The notes below the pieces were generated by a model. It saw nothing but the letters and a program-made list of their open reading frames with translations. It had not been told where the DNA came from and searched no databases. Of a stretch of DNA of 49,951 nucleotides, positions 31,801 to 39,837 are shown piece by piece (position 1 is the stretch's first letter; the number at the start of each line of letters is the position of its first letter). Source of the DNA: SpSt-583 sp034434015 (lineage in GTDB: Bacteria; Chloroflexota; Anaerolineae; Anaerolineales; UBA6663); the NCBI GenBank assembly GCA_034434015.1, contig DAOUAB010000053.1:1-49951 (forward strand), given 5' to 3'. The translations under genes and the position numbers were made by a program.

Positions 31801-34800
31801 AGGCAGAGGGCCACCAGCGTCTCCGGCCCGACCCCGAGCGCGCCGAGATAGTGGGCAAGCTGGTTGGCGCGCTCGTCGAGCTGGCGATAGGTCAGCGCGG
31901 CGCCCTCGCACGTCACCGCGACGGCGTCCGGCGTGCGGGCGGCCTGGGCTTCGAAGCGCGTGTGCAGGCACGGATGATCCGGGAAGACGCGGTCCGTCCG
32001 GTTCCAGCGGTGCAAGACCAGCTCGCGTTCCGCCGCCGAGAGCAGCGTCAGGCGCGAGACCGGCTGGTCGGGGCTGGCCAGGGCGGCGGCCAGCAGGTTC
32101 TGGAAGTGCCCGATCAGGCGCTCGATCGTGTCGGCGTCGAACAGGTCGGTGTTGTACTCGACGGCGCCGCCCAGGCCGTCCGGGCCCTCCATCATCTCCA
32201 GGGTCAGGTCGAATTTGGCCGTGCCGCTGTGCGCGTCGAGGGAGGTGACCCGTAGCCGGGGCGACTCGCGGGGCGCCCCGACGGCCCCGGCCGGGCCGGC
32301 GGGCATGTTCTGCAACGCGAACATCACCTGAAAGAGCGGCGTATAGCTGAGATTGCGCTCGGGGTGCAGGGCGTCCACCACCATCTCGAAGGGCACGTCC
32401 TGGTGGGCGTAAGCGCCCAGCGCGGTCTCGCGCACGCGCCGGACCAGGTCGCGGAAGCTTGGGTCGCCGGAGAGGTCGGTGCGCAGGACCAGCGTGTTGG
32501 CGAAGAAACCGATCAGGCCTTCGACCTCGGGCCGGGTGCGGTTGGCGATGGGCGTGCCGACGGAGATGTCGTCCTGGCGGCTGTAACGAGCCAGCAGCAC
32601 GTCGAAGGCGGCCAGCAGGGTCATGAAGAGAGTGACGCCGGCCTTCTGGCTGAAGGCGCGCAAGCGGGCGGCGAGGTCGCTGGACAGGCTGAAGGCGCGG
32701 GACGCGCCGCGGAAGCTCTGCACGGCCGGTCGCGGCCGGTCGGTCGGCAGCTCGATCAGGGCCGGCGCGCCGGCGAGCTGCTTTCGCCAGTAGTCCAGTT
32801 GCGCCTGCAGCGCCTCGCCCTGCAGCCAGCGGCGCTGCCAGACGGCGAAGTCCGGGTACTGGATGGGCAGGTCCGGCAAAGCGGCCGGCTGGCCCGCGGC
32901 GAAGCCGGCGTACAGGGCGAGCAGTTCGCGCACGAGGACGCCCATCGACCAGCCATCGGAGATGATGTGGTGCAGGGTGATGAACAGCGCGTGGTCGTCG
33001 GCGCCGAGCCGGATCAGGGAGGCGCGCACGAGCGGGCCGGCAGCCAGATTGAAGGGGCGTTGAGCCTCCTCGGCCGCCAGGCGCCGGACCTCGGCCTCGC
33101 GCGCGTCGGGGGCGAGGGGGGTGAGGTCGGTGATGGGGAGAGAGGCCGCGGGCGGCGCCTCGACAGCCGGCGCAACGATCTGGCGCGCGTGGCCGTCGTT
33201 CGTCAGGACGAAGGTCGTGCGTAAACTGGCGTGCCGGCGGATGACCTCGGCCAGGGCGCGCGACAGCGCGCCGACGTCCAGCGGGCCGGCCAGGCGCACG
33301 GCGGTGGGGATGTTGTAAAGCGGGCTGCCCGGCTCGAGCTGGTCCAGGTACCACAGGCGCTGCTGGGCGAAGGAGAGCGGGAATTCGGCCGGCTGGCCGT
33401 CCGGGCCGAGCCGCGGCCCCGGGGCGAGCGGCGGCAGCGCGTCCGGCCCGCCGCGCCGGGCGGCCTCGGCCCGCGCGGCGAAATCGGAGAGGACCGGGGC
33501 CTCGAACAGCAGGCGCAGGGGCAGATCCACGCCGAGCGCTTCGCGCAGCCGCGCGATGACCTGGGTCGCCAGGAGTGAGTGGCCGCCCAATTCAAAGAAG
33601 TGATCATGCGCGCCGACGCGTGGCCGGCCGAGCACCGCCGCCCAGACGGCGGCGATCAGATCTTCGATCGGCGTCCGCGGGGCGATCCAGTGTTCAGGCG
33701 CGGCGCCGACGGCCTGATCCGGCGCGGGCAGGCGTTTACGATCCACCTTGCCGTTGGGCAGGAGGGGGAACGCGTCCAGAATGACGAAGGCCGAAGGCAG
33801 CATGTAGTCCGGCAGGCGCTGCTGGAGAAAGTCGCGCAACTCGCTCAGGACGGAGGACGAGGGGCGGACGGCGGTGTCCGTCGGCTCGCTGTCGTCTACC
33901 AGGACCACATAGGCCGCCAGGCGTTGATCGCGGACGAGGATGGCTGCGTCCGCGACGGCCGGATGCTGGCGCAACACGCTCTCGATCTCGCCCAGCTCGA
34001 TGCGGAAGCCGCGCACCTTCACCTGGTCGTCCAGGCGTCCCAGGAACTCCAGGTTGCCGTCGGGCAGCCAGCGGACGAGGTCGCCGGTTTTGTAGAGGGT
34101 GGTCAGGGTGGAGGGATCGGTGAGCAGTGGGGCAGGCCGACTGGTCACTGACCACTGACCACTGTCCACTCGGATGAAGCGTTCCGCCGTCAGGTCCGGC
34201 CGATTGAGATAGCCGCGCGCCACCTGGACGCCGCCGATGTACAGCTCGCCGGGGACGCCGACCGGGACGGGCTGAAGGTTCCGGTCCAGGACGTAGACCC
34301 GGACATTGGCGATGGGCCGGCCGATGGGGACGGTGGCGGTGTGCGGGACGCGCTCGCCGACCAGGTAATACGACGCCGCGACCGTGGTCTCGGTGGGGCC
34401 GTAGCCGTTGAGGAAGCGCCGGCCGGGCGCCCATTTCGCGATGATCTCCCAGGCGCAGGCCTCGCCGGCCGAGGCGACGGTGCGCAGGGCGGGCAGGTCC
34501 TCGGGCTCCAGGACGGCCAGGAGCGCCGGGGGCAGCGTCAGGGTGGTGATGGCCTCGTCGCGCAGAAGCTGGAGCAGATCGGGCGGCGACATCCGCGTCT
34601 CGCGCGGGGCCAGGACCAGGGTCGCGCCGGCGACCAGGGCCATGACGATCTCGGAGACGGCGGCGTCGAACGAGAAGGCCGCGAACTGCAGGACGCGGCT
34701 CTGGGGCGTGACGGCGAACTTGTCCACCAGGACGGCGGCCAGGTTCGATAGGCCGCGATGTTCGAGCAACACGCCCTTGGGCCGGCCGGTGGAGCCGCTG

Positions 34801-36656
34801 GTGTAGATGACGTAGGCCAGCGAGTCGGGTGTGACTTGGGATGGGGGACTGGTACTGGGGAAGTGCGCGACTTCAGGCCAATCCGTATCCAGGCAGATGG
34901 TTTGGGCCGGGGCGCCGGGGAGCCGGGGGACGAGGTGGGCTTGAGTCAGGAGCACCTGCGCGCCGGAGTCCTGGAGCATAAAGGCCAGGCGCTCGGCGGG
35001 ATAGTGCGGGTCGAGCGGCAGGAAAGCGCCGCCGGCCTTGAGCACGCCAAGCACGCCGACGACCATTTCCAGCGACGGCTCGGCGCACACCGCCACGATG
35101 ACATCCGGCCCGACGCCGAGCGCCTGGAGATGCCGGGCAAGCTGGCTGGCGCGGTCGTCGAGCGCGGCATAGCTCAGCGCCTGGCCGTTAAAGCGCACGG
35201 CCACGGCGTCCGGGGCGCGGGCGGCCTGGGCCGCGATCATCGCGTGGACGGGTTGGTCGGGGATCGGGGCCGCCGTGGCGTTCCAGCGGTCCAGCAGCGT
35301 AGCGCGCTCCTCATCGGTCAGCAGCGGCAGGTCGCGCAGGGGGCGCTGGAGATCGTGCGCCAGGCCGGTGAGCAGGGTGCTCAGGTGGCCGAGCATGCGG
35401 TCGATGACGGCGTCGTCGAAGCGGGCCGTATCGTAAGCCAGGCGCAGGGCGAGCTCATCCCCCGGATAGGCGACCAGGGTGAGCGGGAAGTTGGTGCGCT
35501 GGGCGTCTTCGACCTCGTCCAGTTCCAGCGTGGGACCGACGCCGGGGGGCGGGGCCGCCGCCGCGCGGATGGCCGCCGCCACCGGGAAGTTCTCGAAGAC
35601 CAGCAGGCTCTCGAAGAGCGGCGCGCCGCGCGGGACCTCGCTCGCGGCCTGGACCTGGACGAGCGGACTGTGCTCGTACTGGCGCGCCTCGAGCTGGCTG
35701 GCCTGCAGGGCGGTCAGCCAGGCCAGCGCCGCCTGGTCGGGGGGGAGCTGGACCCGGACGGGCAGGGTGTTGATGAACAGGCCGACCATGTGCTCGGCGC
35801 CGGGCAGGTCGGCGGGGCGGCCGGAGACGGTGGCGCCGAAGACCACGTCGCTTTCGCCCGAGTAGCGGCTGAGCAGCAGCGCCCAGGCGCCCTGGACAAA
35901 GGTGTTGAGGGTGAGGCCGTGCTGGCGGGACAGCGCCTTGAGCGCGTCGGTGGCGGCGCGCGGCAGGAGCGTCATGCGCTCGACGACCGTCCCCGGCGCC
36001 TCGGCCGGGTGGTCAACGGTGAGGGGCGTGGGGGCCGTAAAGCCCTGCAGCGTCTTTCGCCAGAAGGCGAGGGCCTCGTCCGGATTCTGCTTGCGCAGCC
36101 AGGCGATGTAGTTGCGGAAGGGAGGGACGGGGGGCAGCGCCAGATCGCGGCCCAGCGCGAACGCCGGATAGAGCGCGAAGACCTCGCGCAGCAGCAGCGG
36201 CAGCGACCAGCCGTCGAACAGGAGATGATGATAAGTCCAGATAAAGCGGTAACGGTCGTCGGCCAGGCGGATCAGGGCCAGGCGCAGGAGAGGCGGCTGG
36301 TGCAACGCGAAGCCGCGGCGCTGGTCGTCGCGCAGGAAAACGGCCAGACGCCCGGCCTGCTCGACGGCCGGCAAGGCGCGCCAGTCGAGTTCGGTGAAGG
36401 GGAGGGCGACCTGCCGGTGGACCATCTGCACCGGCTCCTTCAGTTCGCCGATGACGAAGCCGGTGCGCAAGACGGCGTGGCGCTCGATCAGGCGGGCCCA
36501 GGCGCGCCGGAAGGCGGCGGTGTCCAGGGCGCCGCGCAGGGTGGCGCTCATCTGTCCCACGTACACGCCGCTGTCGGGCGCGTACAGGCTGTGGAACAGC
36601 ATGCCCTGCTGCATGGGCGAAAGCGGGTAGAAGTCCTCGACGTTCTTGTGAGTCAT
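28821..36656 (-). CDS. NRPS-C: two-module nonribosomal peptide synthetase (C-A-T-C-A-T-E)
   Basis: 2611 residues. C1 8-450 (HHLLFDG at 143; opens with EDFYPLSPMQQGMLFHSLY, as in C domains that accept a D-residue). A1 470-975, with pocket read as D-A-S-T-A-A-G-V-A-K, nearest to aromatic codes but not exact. T1 997-1063 (Ser1027 in LGGHS). C2 1092-1535 (HHIISDG at 1229). A2 1560-2070, code D-F-W-N-I-G-M-V-H-K, an exact threonine code. T2 2090-2155 (LGGDS, Ser2121). E 2170-2600 with HHLAFDG (2303) and EGHGRE (2442), so the Thr would be epimerised. There is no thioesterase, and a terminal E needs a downstream D-accepting C domain in another protein. A1 and A2 carry repeat-derived loops between motifs A6 and A7. 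The ribosome binding site is weak. Confidence 0.97.
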   Translation of the reverse strand: MTHKNVEDFYPLSPMQQGMLFHSLYAPDSGVYVGQMSATLRGALDTAAFRRAWARLIERHAVLRTGFVIGELKEPVQMVHRQVALPFTELDWRALPAVEQAGRLAVFLRDDQRRGFALHQPPLLRLALIRLADDRYRFIWTYHHLLFDGWSLPLLLREVFALYPAFALGRDLALPPVPPFRNYIAWLRKQNPDEALAFWRKTLQGFTAPTPLTVDHPAEAPGTVVERMTLLPRAATDALKALSRQHGLTLNTFVQGAWALLLSRYSGESDVVFGATVSGRPADLPGAEHMVGLFINTLPVRVQLPPDQAALAWLTALQASQLEARQYEHSPLVQVQAASEVPRGAPLFESLLVFENFPVAAAIRAAAAPPPGVGPTLELDEVEDAQRTNFPLTLVAYPGDELALRLAYDTARFDDAVIDRMLGHLSTLLTGLAHDLQRPLRDLPLLTDEERATLLDRWNATAAPIPDQPVHAMIAAQAARAPDAVAVRFNGQALSYAALDDRASQLARHLQALGVGPDVIVAVCAEPSLEMVVGVLGVLKAGGAFLPLDPHYPAERLAFMLQDSGAQVLLTQAHLVPRLPGAPAQTICLDTDWPEVAHFPSTSPPSQVTPDSLAYVIYTSGSTGRPKGVLLEHRGLSNLAAVLVDKFAVTPQSRVLQFAAFSFDAAVSEIVMALVAGATLVLAPRETRMSPPDLLQLLRDEAITTLTLPPALLAVLEPEDLPALRTVASAGEACAWEIIAKWAPGRRFLNGYGPTETTVAASYYLVGERVPHTATVPIGRPIANVRVYVLDRNLQPVPVGVPGELYIGGVQVARGYLNRPDLTAERFIRVDSGQWSVTSRPAPLLTDPSTLTTLYKTGDLVRWLPDGNLEFLGRLDDQVKVRGFRIELGEIESVLRQHPAVADAAILVRDQRLAAYVVLVDDSEPTDTAVRPSSSVLSELRDFLQQRLPDYMLPSAFVILDAFPLLPNGKVDRKRLPAPDQAVGAAPEHWIAPRTPIEDLIAAVWAAVLGRPRVGAHDHFFELGGHSLLATQVIARLREALGVDLPLRLLFEAPVLSDFAARAEAARRGGPDALPPLAPGPRLGPDGQPAEFPLSFAQQRLWYLDQLEPGSPLYNIPTAVRLAGPLDVGALSRALAEVIRRHASLRTTFVLTNDGHARQIVAPAVEAPPAASLPITDLTPLAPDAREAEVRRLAAEEAQRPFNLAAGPLVRASLIRLGADDHALFITLHHIISDGWSMGVLVRELLALYAGFAAGQPAALPDLPIQYPDFAVWQRRWLQGEALQAQLDYWRKQLAGAPALIELPTDRPRPAVQSFRGASRAFSLSSDLAARLRAFSQKAGVTLFMTLLAAFDVLLARYSRQDDISVGTPIANRTRPEVEGLIGFFANTLVLRTDLSGDPSFRDLVRRVRETALGAYAHQDVPFEMVVDALHPERNLSYTPLFQVMFALQNMPAGPAGAVGAPRESPRLRVTSLDAHSGTAKFDLTLEMMEGPDGLGGAVEYNTDLFDADTIERLIGHFQNLLAAALASPDQPVSRLTLLSAAERELVLHRWNRTDRVFPDHPCLHTRFEAQAARTPDAVAVTCEGAALTYRQLDERANQLAHYLGALGVGPETLVALCLERSLDLVVAILGVLKAGGAYLPLDLAYPPDRLAFMLADAQAPVVLTQQTLADRLPQHGARIVRLDADWPHIASLPITPHPSQATPDSLAYVIYTSGSTGKPKGVQVTHANVVRLFTATDDWYGFNARDVWTLFHSYAFDFSVWELWGALLYGGRLVVVPHWVSRSPEAFHQLLVDEQVTVLNQTPSAFRQLVRVDSASAVPPERFALRYVIFGGEALEFQSLRPWFERHGDRRPQLVNMYGITETTVHVTYRPVSLKDLDSAPGSLIGAPIPDLQVYVLDRHGEPAPLGVPGEMYVGGAGVARGYLNRPELTAERFLPSPFGKGARGEGRLYRTGDLARRLANGDLEYLGRIDLQVKIRGFRIELGEIEAALGRYPGVREALVVARDEGGGDKRLVAYVVPAQEHRESFSVAGLREALRERLPEYMVPAAFVLLDALPLTPNGKVDRKALPAPATLRRDVGGEYVPPRTEAEAALARIWSQLLRVERVGVHDSFFELGGDSILSIQVIALAAQAGLRLTPRQFFQTPTIAGLAAAAGVGGPASAEQGPVTGPVALTPIQRWFFEHHAQAPHHFNTSLLMEVWQPLDPALLAASLRHLLAHHDALRSRFTRGPGGWQAQIAAPGGPAPFTLIDLAGAPPGEHAARIEAEAARLQTSLDLEHGPLVRLAYFDRGEGQSGRLLLIVHHLAFDGVSLRVLVEDLQRVYQQLSQGQPPALPPKTTSYQAWAQRLAEHAQSAAVRAELDFWRRQAPAEPPALPVDFPGGANTYGGAERVIVSLEQAETQALLRGLPAAAGAGMQAALLTAVLQAVQAWAGGRAWPVELEGHGREAIFPEVDVSRTVGWFTSLFPLRLELPPEAEPLDAVRAVQAQWEAAPQRGLGYGLLRYLSEDESIRAALATAPAPEINVNYLGQFDAMPVTALPFSIAPESPGPEQPPASPRSAKLYIVGTVAGESLDLLWSYSPGLHRRATIERLAEACLTRLRAIAAAARQPA
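30814..30849. repeat. C/G-run palindromic repeat inside NRPS-C A2
   Basis: CCCTCCCCCC and GGGGGAGGGG arms around a CTTTCCCGAAG core, encoding the loop SPFGKGARGEG between motifs A6 and A7 of the Thr adenylation domain. The same type of element lies at 36681-36713 outside genes and at 46446-46490 in NRPS-B. Confidence 0.55.
33887..33900. repeat. Degenerate heptamer pair in the A8-A9 linker of NRPS-C A1
   Basis: CGCTGTC and GTCTACC stand in tandem; the first matches the outer heptamer of the longer arrays at 42224-42258 and 49680-49714 at the equivalent protein position. Confidence 0.4.
34146..34173. repeat. Heptamer tandem array inside NRPS-C A1
   Basis: Four 7-base units, CACTGAC, CACTGAC, CACTGTC and CACTCGG, in the loop between motifs A6 (ERF) and A7 (YKTGD). 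They encode VDSGQWSVTS on the minus strand. The last two units and flank are nearly identical to those at 42502-42522. Confidence 0.8.
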
Positions 36657-36680
36657 ATCTGGGCGGAGGCGGTCGCCATC

Positions 36681-36713
36681 CCCCGGCCCTCCTCCCCGTC
36701 GGGGGGAGGAGGG
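36681..36713. repeat. Intergenic C/G-run palindromic repeat
   Basis: CCCTCCTCCCC and GGGGGGAGGAGGG arms separated by GTC, in the 111-base gap between the subtilase and NRPS-C genes. It is the non-coding form of the element that appears inside two adenylation domains. Confidence 0.6.
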
Positions 36714-36767
36714 CGTAGCCGGACGAGAAGCGCGCGTTTGAATCCCGTCCGGCCGGGGGTTTGAGCG

Positions 36768-39731
36768 TTAGCGATAGGTCACGCGCACGGCGATCCAGTC
36801 GAGCGAGAAGTCGCGGGCCGTGTTGCTGGAGACCATGATGATACGGACCCGGAAGCTGGCGTTCGAGAGCTCGCCCGTGGCCCACGTCCGGCCCCAGGTG
36901 TCGGCGGCGCCGCCCAGCAAGTAGGTGGCCTCGCTGGTCGTGAGCGTGCCGGTCTGCTTGGCCGCCGTCCAGCTCGCGCCGCCGTCCCAGGACAACTGGA
37001 CGCAGAAGCGCGGCGAGCCGTTCGTCCGGTCGGCGCGGCCGTCCAGCCGGACCTCGAGGCCGTCAATGATGGTGGCGCCGGGCAGGTTGATGTTGTAGTT
37101 GTAGTAGAGGTGTTTATCCTTGCCCGCATCGGTGCAGGAAGTGCTGGAAGTCGTGCCGCTGTTGGTGTCCGTCGCCACCCCGCCGCCGTCCGCGTGGGCG
37201 TTGGCCGGGCTGGACTGGAAGCCGTTGTTGTCGCCCGCGCCGCTGGTCACGGCGGCGTTGGCGCTCGGGCTGAAGTAAGCAGACGTGATCGGCCCGGCGC
37301 CGGTCGGCGTGGCCGTCGGCGTGTTGGTCGGCGGCAGGGCCGTCGCGGTCGCCGTGGCCGTGGCGGTCGGGGTCGGGGTCGGGCCGATGGCCGTGGCGGT
37401 GGCCGTGGCGGTCGCTGTGGCGGTGGCGGTCGCCGTCGGCGTGTTGGTCGGCGGGACAGCGCCGAAGTTGCCGTCGACGACCAGCGCGAACGGCTGCGGG
37501 CCGTTGGGCACGTTGAAGCCGCGGACCTGGATGGACCAGACGCCGGCCGCCGCGTTCGGGATGTAGACGTTCTCGACGTTGTTGCGCCGGTCGGCGCTGC
37601 CGCCGGCGGCGCTCCAGCCGCCGCTGAACACGTTGCCCAGGTACTGGGTCCCGCCCGGGGACGTCACGACGACGTCCAGGTCGTTGACCAGCGTCACGCT
37701 GGCGTTGGCCGTCGCGGCGTAGTCGCTCCAGACGACCGTGAAGCGCAGCGGCGCGCCGGCCGTGCCGATGTTGTACTGGTAAGTGGCCGTGCCGTTGGTG
37801 GCCAGGCCGGCCGTGTTGTCCACGAACTGGGCGGTGCCGTCGGTGGCGTTGTTCAGGTCCACGCGGCCCCAGCCTTCATGGTTGTTGGGGATGGGGAAGT
37901 CGTTGTCGTTGACGCCGTCGTTGTTCTCGTCCAGCATGTCGACGGCCGAGTTGATGAGCGCGGCCTTCACCAGGGCGGCGCTGGCGGTGAGGCCGTAGGC
38001 CTTCTGGTAGAAGTCCTTCAAGACCGCCGCACCGCCGGCGACCAGCGGGTTGGACATCGACGTGCCGCCCATGTACTTGTACTGGGCGTTGACCGGGAAG
38101 CCCCAGCCGTCGTACTGCCAGGCGTTGTTGCGCGGGTTGGGGGAGGCGTCATAGCCCTGCTGGTACAGGTCGGAGTAGCCGGAGAGCACGAAGGTGCCCG
38201 GGGCGACCACGTCCGGCTTGATGCGGCCGTCGTCCGTCGGGCCGCGGCTGGAGAAGGCCGCCATCTGCCCGGCGTTGCCGGCCATCGGGTCGTCGCGGAG
38301 CGGGTTGGCCGGGAAGTCGTCGGGCCAGGCCGTGCCGTACGTGCCGAGGTTGTTCATGCCGCCCTGGCTGGCGCAGCTGCTGGTGCCGCCGGCGGGGATG
38401 TAGGTGAGGCTGGCGTCGCACTGCCAGTTGCCGTTCCGGTCGTTCTCGCTGGCCCCCACCGTGATGACGTTCTTGGCCGTGGCCGGGGCGCCGAGGGAGT
38501 CGTTGTCCACCAGGCCGTCGCTGTTGGCGTCAATGCCGCTGTTGCCGGCCGAGAACGTGACGACCATCGTCCGGTTGTTCCAGACGAAATCGTCGGTCTC
38601 CTGGCTGTTGTCCGTGTACTGGCCGGCGACGGCCGAGCCCCAGGAGTTGGAGTGGATGCGGGCGCCGGCGTTGAAGGCCTGCTGGTAGAGCTGGCGCAGG
38701 TCGCTGGGCAGGCCGGTGAGGTAGTAGCCGTCGGGGTAGAGCAGGCCGCAGATGCCGGTGTAGTCGACGTAGTTCTCCGTGGCCTGGAAGACCAGCCGCG
38801 CGGCGGGCGCGGCGCCGGTCCCCCGGCCGCTGGCGTCGCCGTCGCTCAGCACCGAGCCGGCGGTGTGCGTGCCGTGGCCGCTGTCCACGTCCACGGCGCC
38901 GTCGTTGATGACGGTCTGGCAACCGCTGGTGGCGCCGGGCCAGTTGTAGATGTTGACGATGCGGCCGGCCGGGATATCGGGGTGCGCGCCGGCCGCCGTG
39001 CCGTCGCCCAGGCCGGTGTCGGCGACGGCCACGATCTGGGTCGAGCCGTCGTAGCCGCGGGTGTTGGCGGCCGCCGCGCCGATGATCTGGCCGCCGCCGT
39101 ATTCGTTGTGCTTCTCGGGCAGGAGGAAATCGTCCACCCAGGCCACGTCCAGCACCTGGGCGATCAGGTCCACCTGGGCCCCGGTGGCGGCGACGAGCAG
39201 CTCGCGCCCGTCGGCGGCCAGCACGTCCAGGCCGAGCGTCTGCAGGGCCGCCGCCACGGTCTGGGCGCTGGCGCCCTGCTCGACGATGACCCGGTACGGC
39301 CGCGGGTCGGCGGAGCGGGTCAGCGCGGGATTGAGCTTGAAGGCCGGGTGGAAGACCGTCACCGACGCGACGGTGTTCAGGCGCCGCACCTGGAAGGCTT
39401 CGGCCGGCGTCATGCGGGCCTTGAAGGCGAAGTCCGGGATGTAATCCAGGAGCTCGGCGCCCAGGGCCGTCACCTGGTCCTTCCAGGCCTGCTCCACCGG
39501 CCCGTGGAACTGGACGATGAAATAGCCGCGCTGGCCGGCGGCGTAGCCGGCCAGGGTCAGGGCGGCCGGGATATTGGGCGTCTCGCCCAGGGCGGGCGTG
39601 AACGTGGCGGCGCGCAGGCGGATCGGCGCCGGCGCGGGCTGGGCGACCGTGGCCGCCGGCGCAGCGCCGACGTTGAGCAGGGAGGCCATCAGCGTGAGCG
39701 TCAGCAGAAAACGAGACAAGGTCTTGCGCAT
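36768..39731 (-). CDS. Secreted S8 subtilisin-like protease within the NRPS cluster
   Basis: 987 residues from the ATG at 39731 (GAGGAG 7 bases upstream). A signal peptide lies at about 1-28 (FLLTLTLMASLLNVGAAPA) and an I9-like propeptide region at about 50-190. The catalytic domain spans about 205-600 with Asp in VADTGLG, His in DSGHGTHTAGS, the oxyanion Asn in TFSAGNSG and Ser in GGTSMSNP, all intact. A beta domain like the proprotein-convertase P domain follows (about 655-770), then a Thr/Ala/Pro repeat linker (about 770-815) and a C-terminal beta-sandwich. It is extracellular. It sits between the PAPS synthetase and NRPS-C genes on the same strand. Whether it matures or degrades the peptide, or merely shares the locus, is not shown. 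Confidence 0.93.
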   Translation of the reverse strand: MRKTLSRFLLTLTLMASLLNVGAAPAATVAQPAPAPIRLRAATFTPALGETPNIPAALTLAGYAAGQRGYFIVQFHGPVEQAWKDQVTALGAELLDYIPDFAFKARMTPAEAFQVRRLNTVASVTVFHPAFKLNPALTRSADPRPYRVIVEQGASAQTVAAALQTLGLDVLAADGRELLVAATGAQVDLIAQVLDVAWVDDFLLPEKHNEYGGGQIIGAAAANTRGYDGSTQIVAVADTGLGDGTAAGAHPDIPAGRIVNIYNWPGATSGCQTVINDGAVDVDSGHGTHTAGSVLSDGDASGRGTGAAPAARLVFQATENYVDYTGICGLLYPDGYYLTGLPSDLRQLYQQAFNAGARIHSNSWGSAVAGQYTDNSQETDDFVWNNRTMVVTFSAGNSGIDANSDGLVDNDSLGAPATAKNVITVGASENDRNGNWQCDASLTYIPAGGTSSCASQGGMNNLGTYGTAWPDDFPANPLRDDPMAGNAGQMAAFSSRGPTDDGRIKPDVVAPGTFVLSGYSDLYQQGYDASPNPRNNAWQYDGWGFPVNAQYKYMGGTSMSNPLVAGGAAVLKDFYQKAYGLTASAALVKAALINSAVDMLDENNDGVNDNDFPIPNNHEGWGRVDLNNATDGTAQFVDNTAGLATNGTATYQYNIGTAGAPLRFTVVWSDYAATANASVTLVNDLDVVVTSPGGTQYLGNVFSGGWSAAGGSADRRNNVENVYIPNAAAGVWSIQVRGFNVPNGPQPFALVVDGNFGAVPPTNTPTATATATATATATATAIGPTPTPTATATATATALPPTNTPTATPTGAGPITSAYFSPSANAAVTSGAGDNNGFQSSPANAHADGGGVATDTNSGTTSSTSCTDAGKDKHLYYNYNINLPGATIIDGLEVRLDGRADRTNGSPRFCVQLSWDGGASWTAAKQTGTLTTSEATYLLGGAADTWGRTWATGELSNASFRVRIIMVSSNTARDFSLDWIAVRVTYR
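37302..37455. repeat. Low-complexity Thr/Pro/Ala linker repeat
   Basis: Hexamer-like GTCGCC/GTGGCC units alternate for about 150 bases, with an outer copy of GTCGGCGTGTTGGTCGGCGG at each end (from about 37315 and 37435). They encode PPTNTPTATA... and ...ALPPTNTPTATPTG. This is the surface-protein linker that separates the catalytic part of the subtilase from its C-terminal domain. Confidence 0.8.
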
Positions 39732-39837
39732 GGAAGTCTCCTCAATCAGGACGAGAACAAAGTCACAGGCCGGCCTGCTCCCCGGCACGCCGGCCCATCC
39801 GGGGCCGCGCGGCCTGGAGGTCAGGACACAACGGGTC

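Noticed and set aside
29608..33354. 1248-residue arginine/proline-rich open frame on the minus strand
   Set aside because: Out-of-frame shadow of NRPS-C; composition is typical of GC-skewed shadow frames and it has no recognisable domain.
34146..34173. Possible CRISPR-like repeats in NRPS genes
   Set aside because: Units are 7 bases with no spacers; they are simple tandem repeats. No CRISPR array or cas gene is present in the window.
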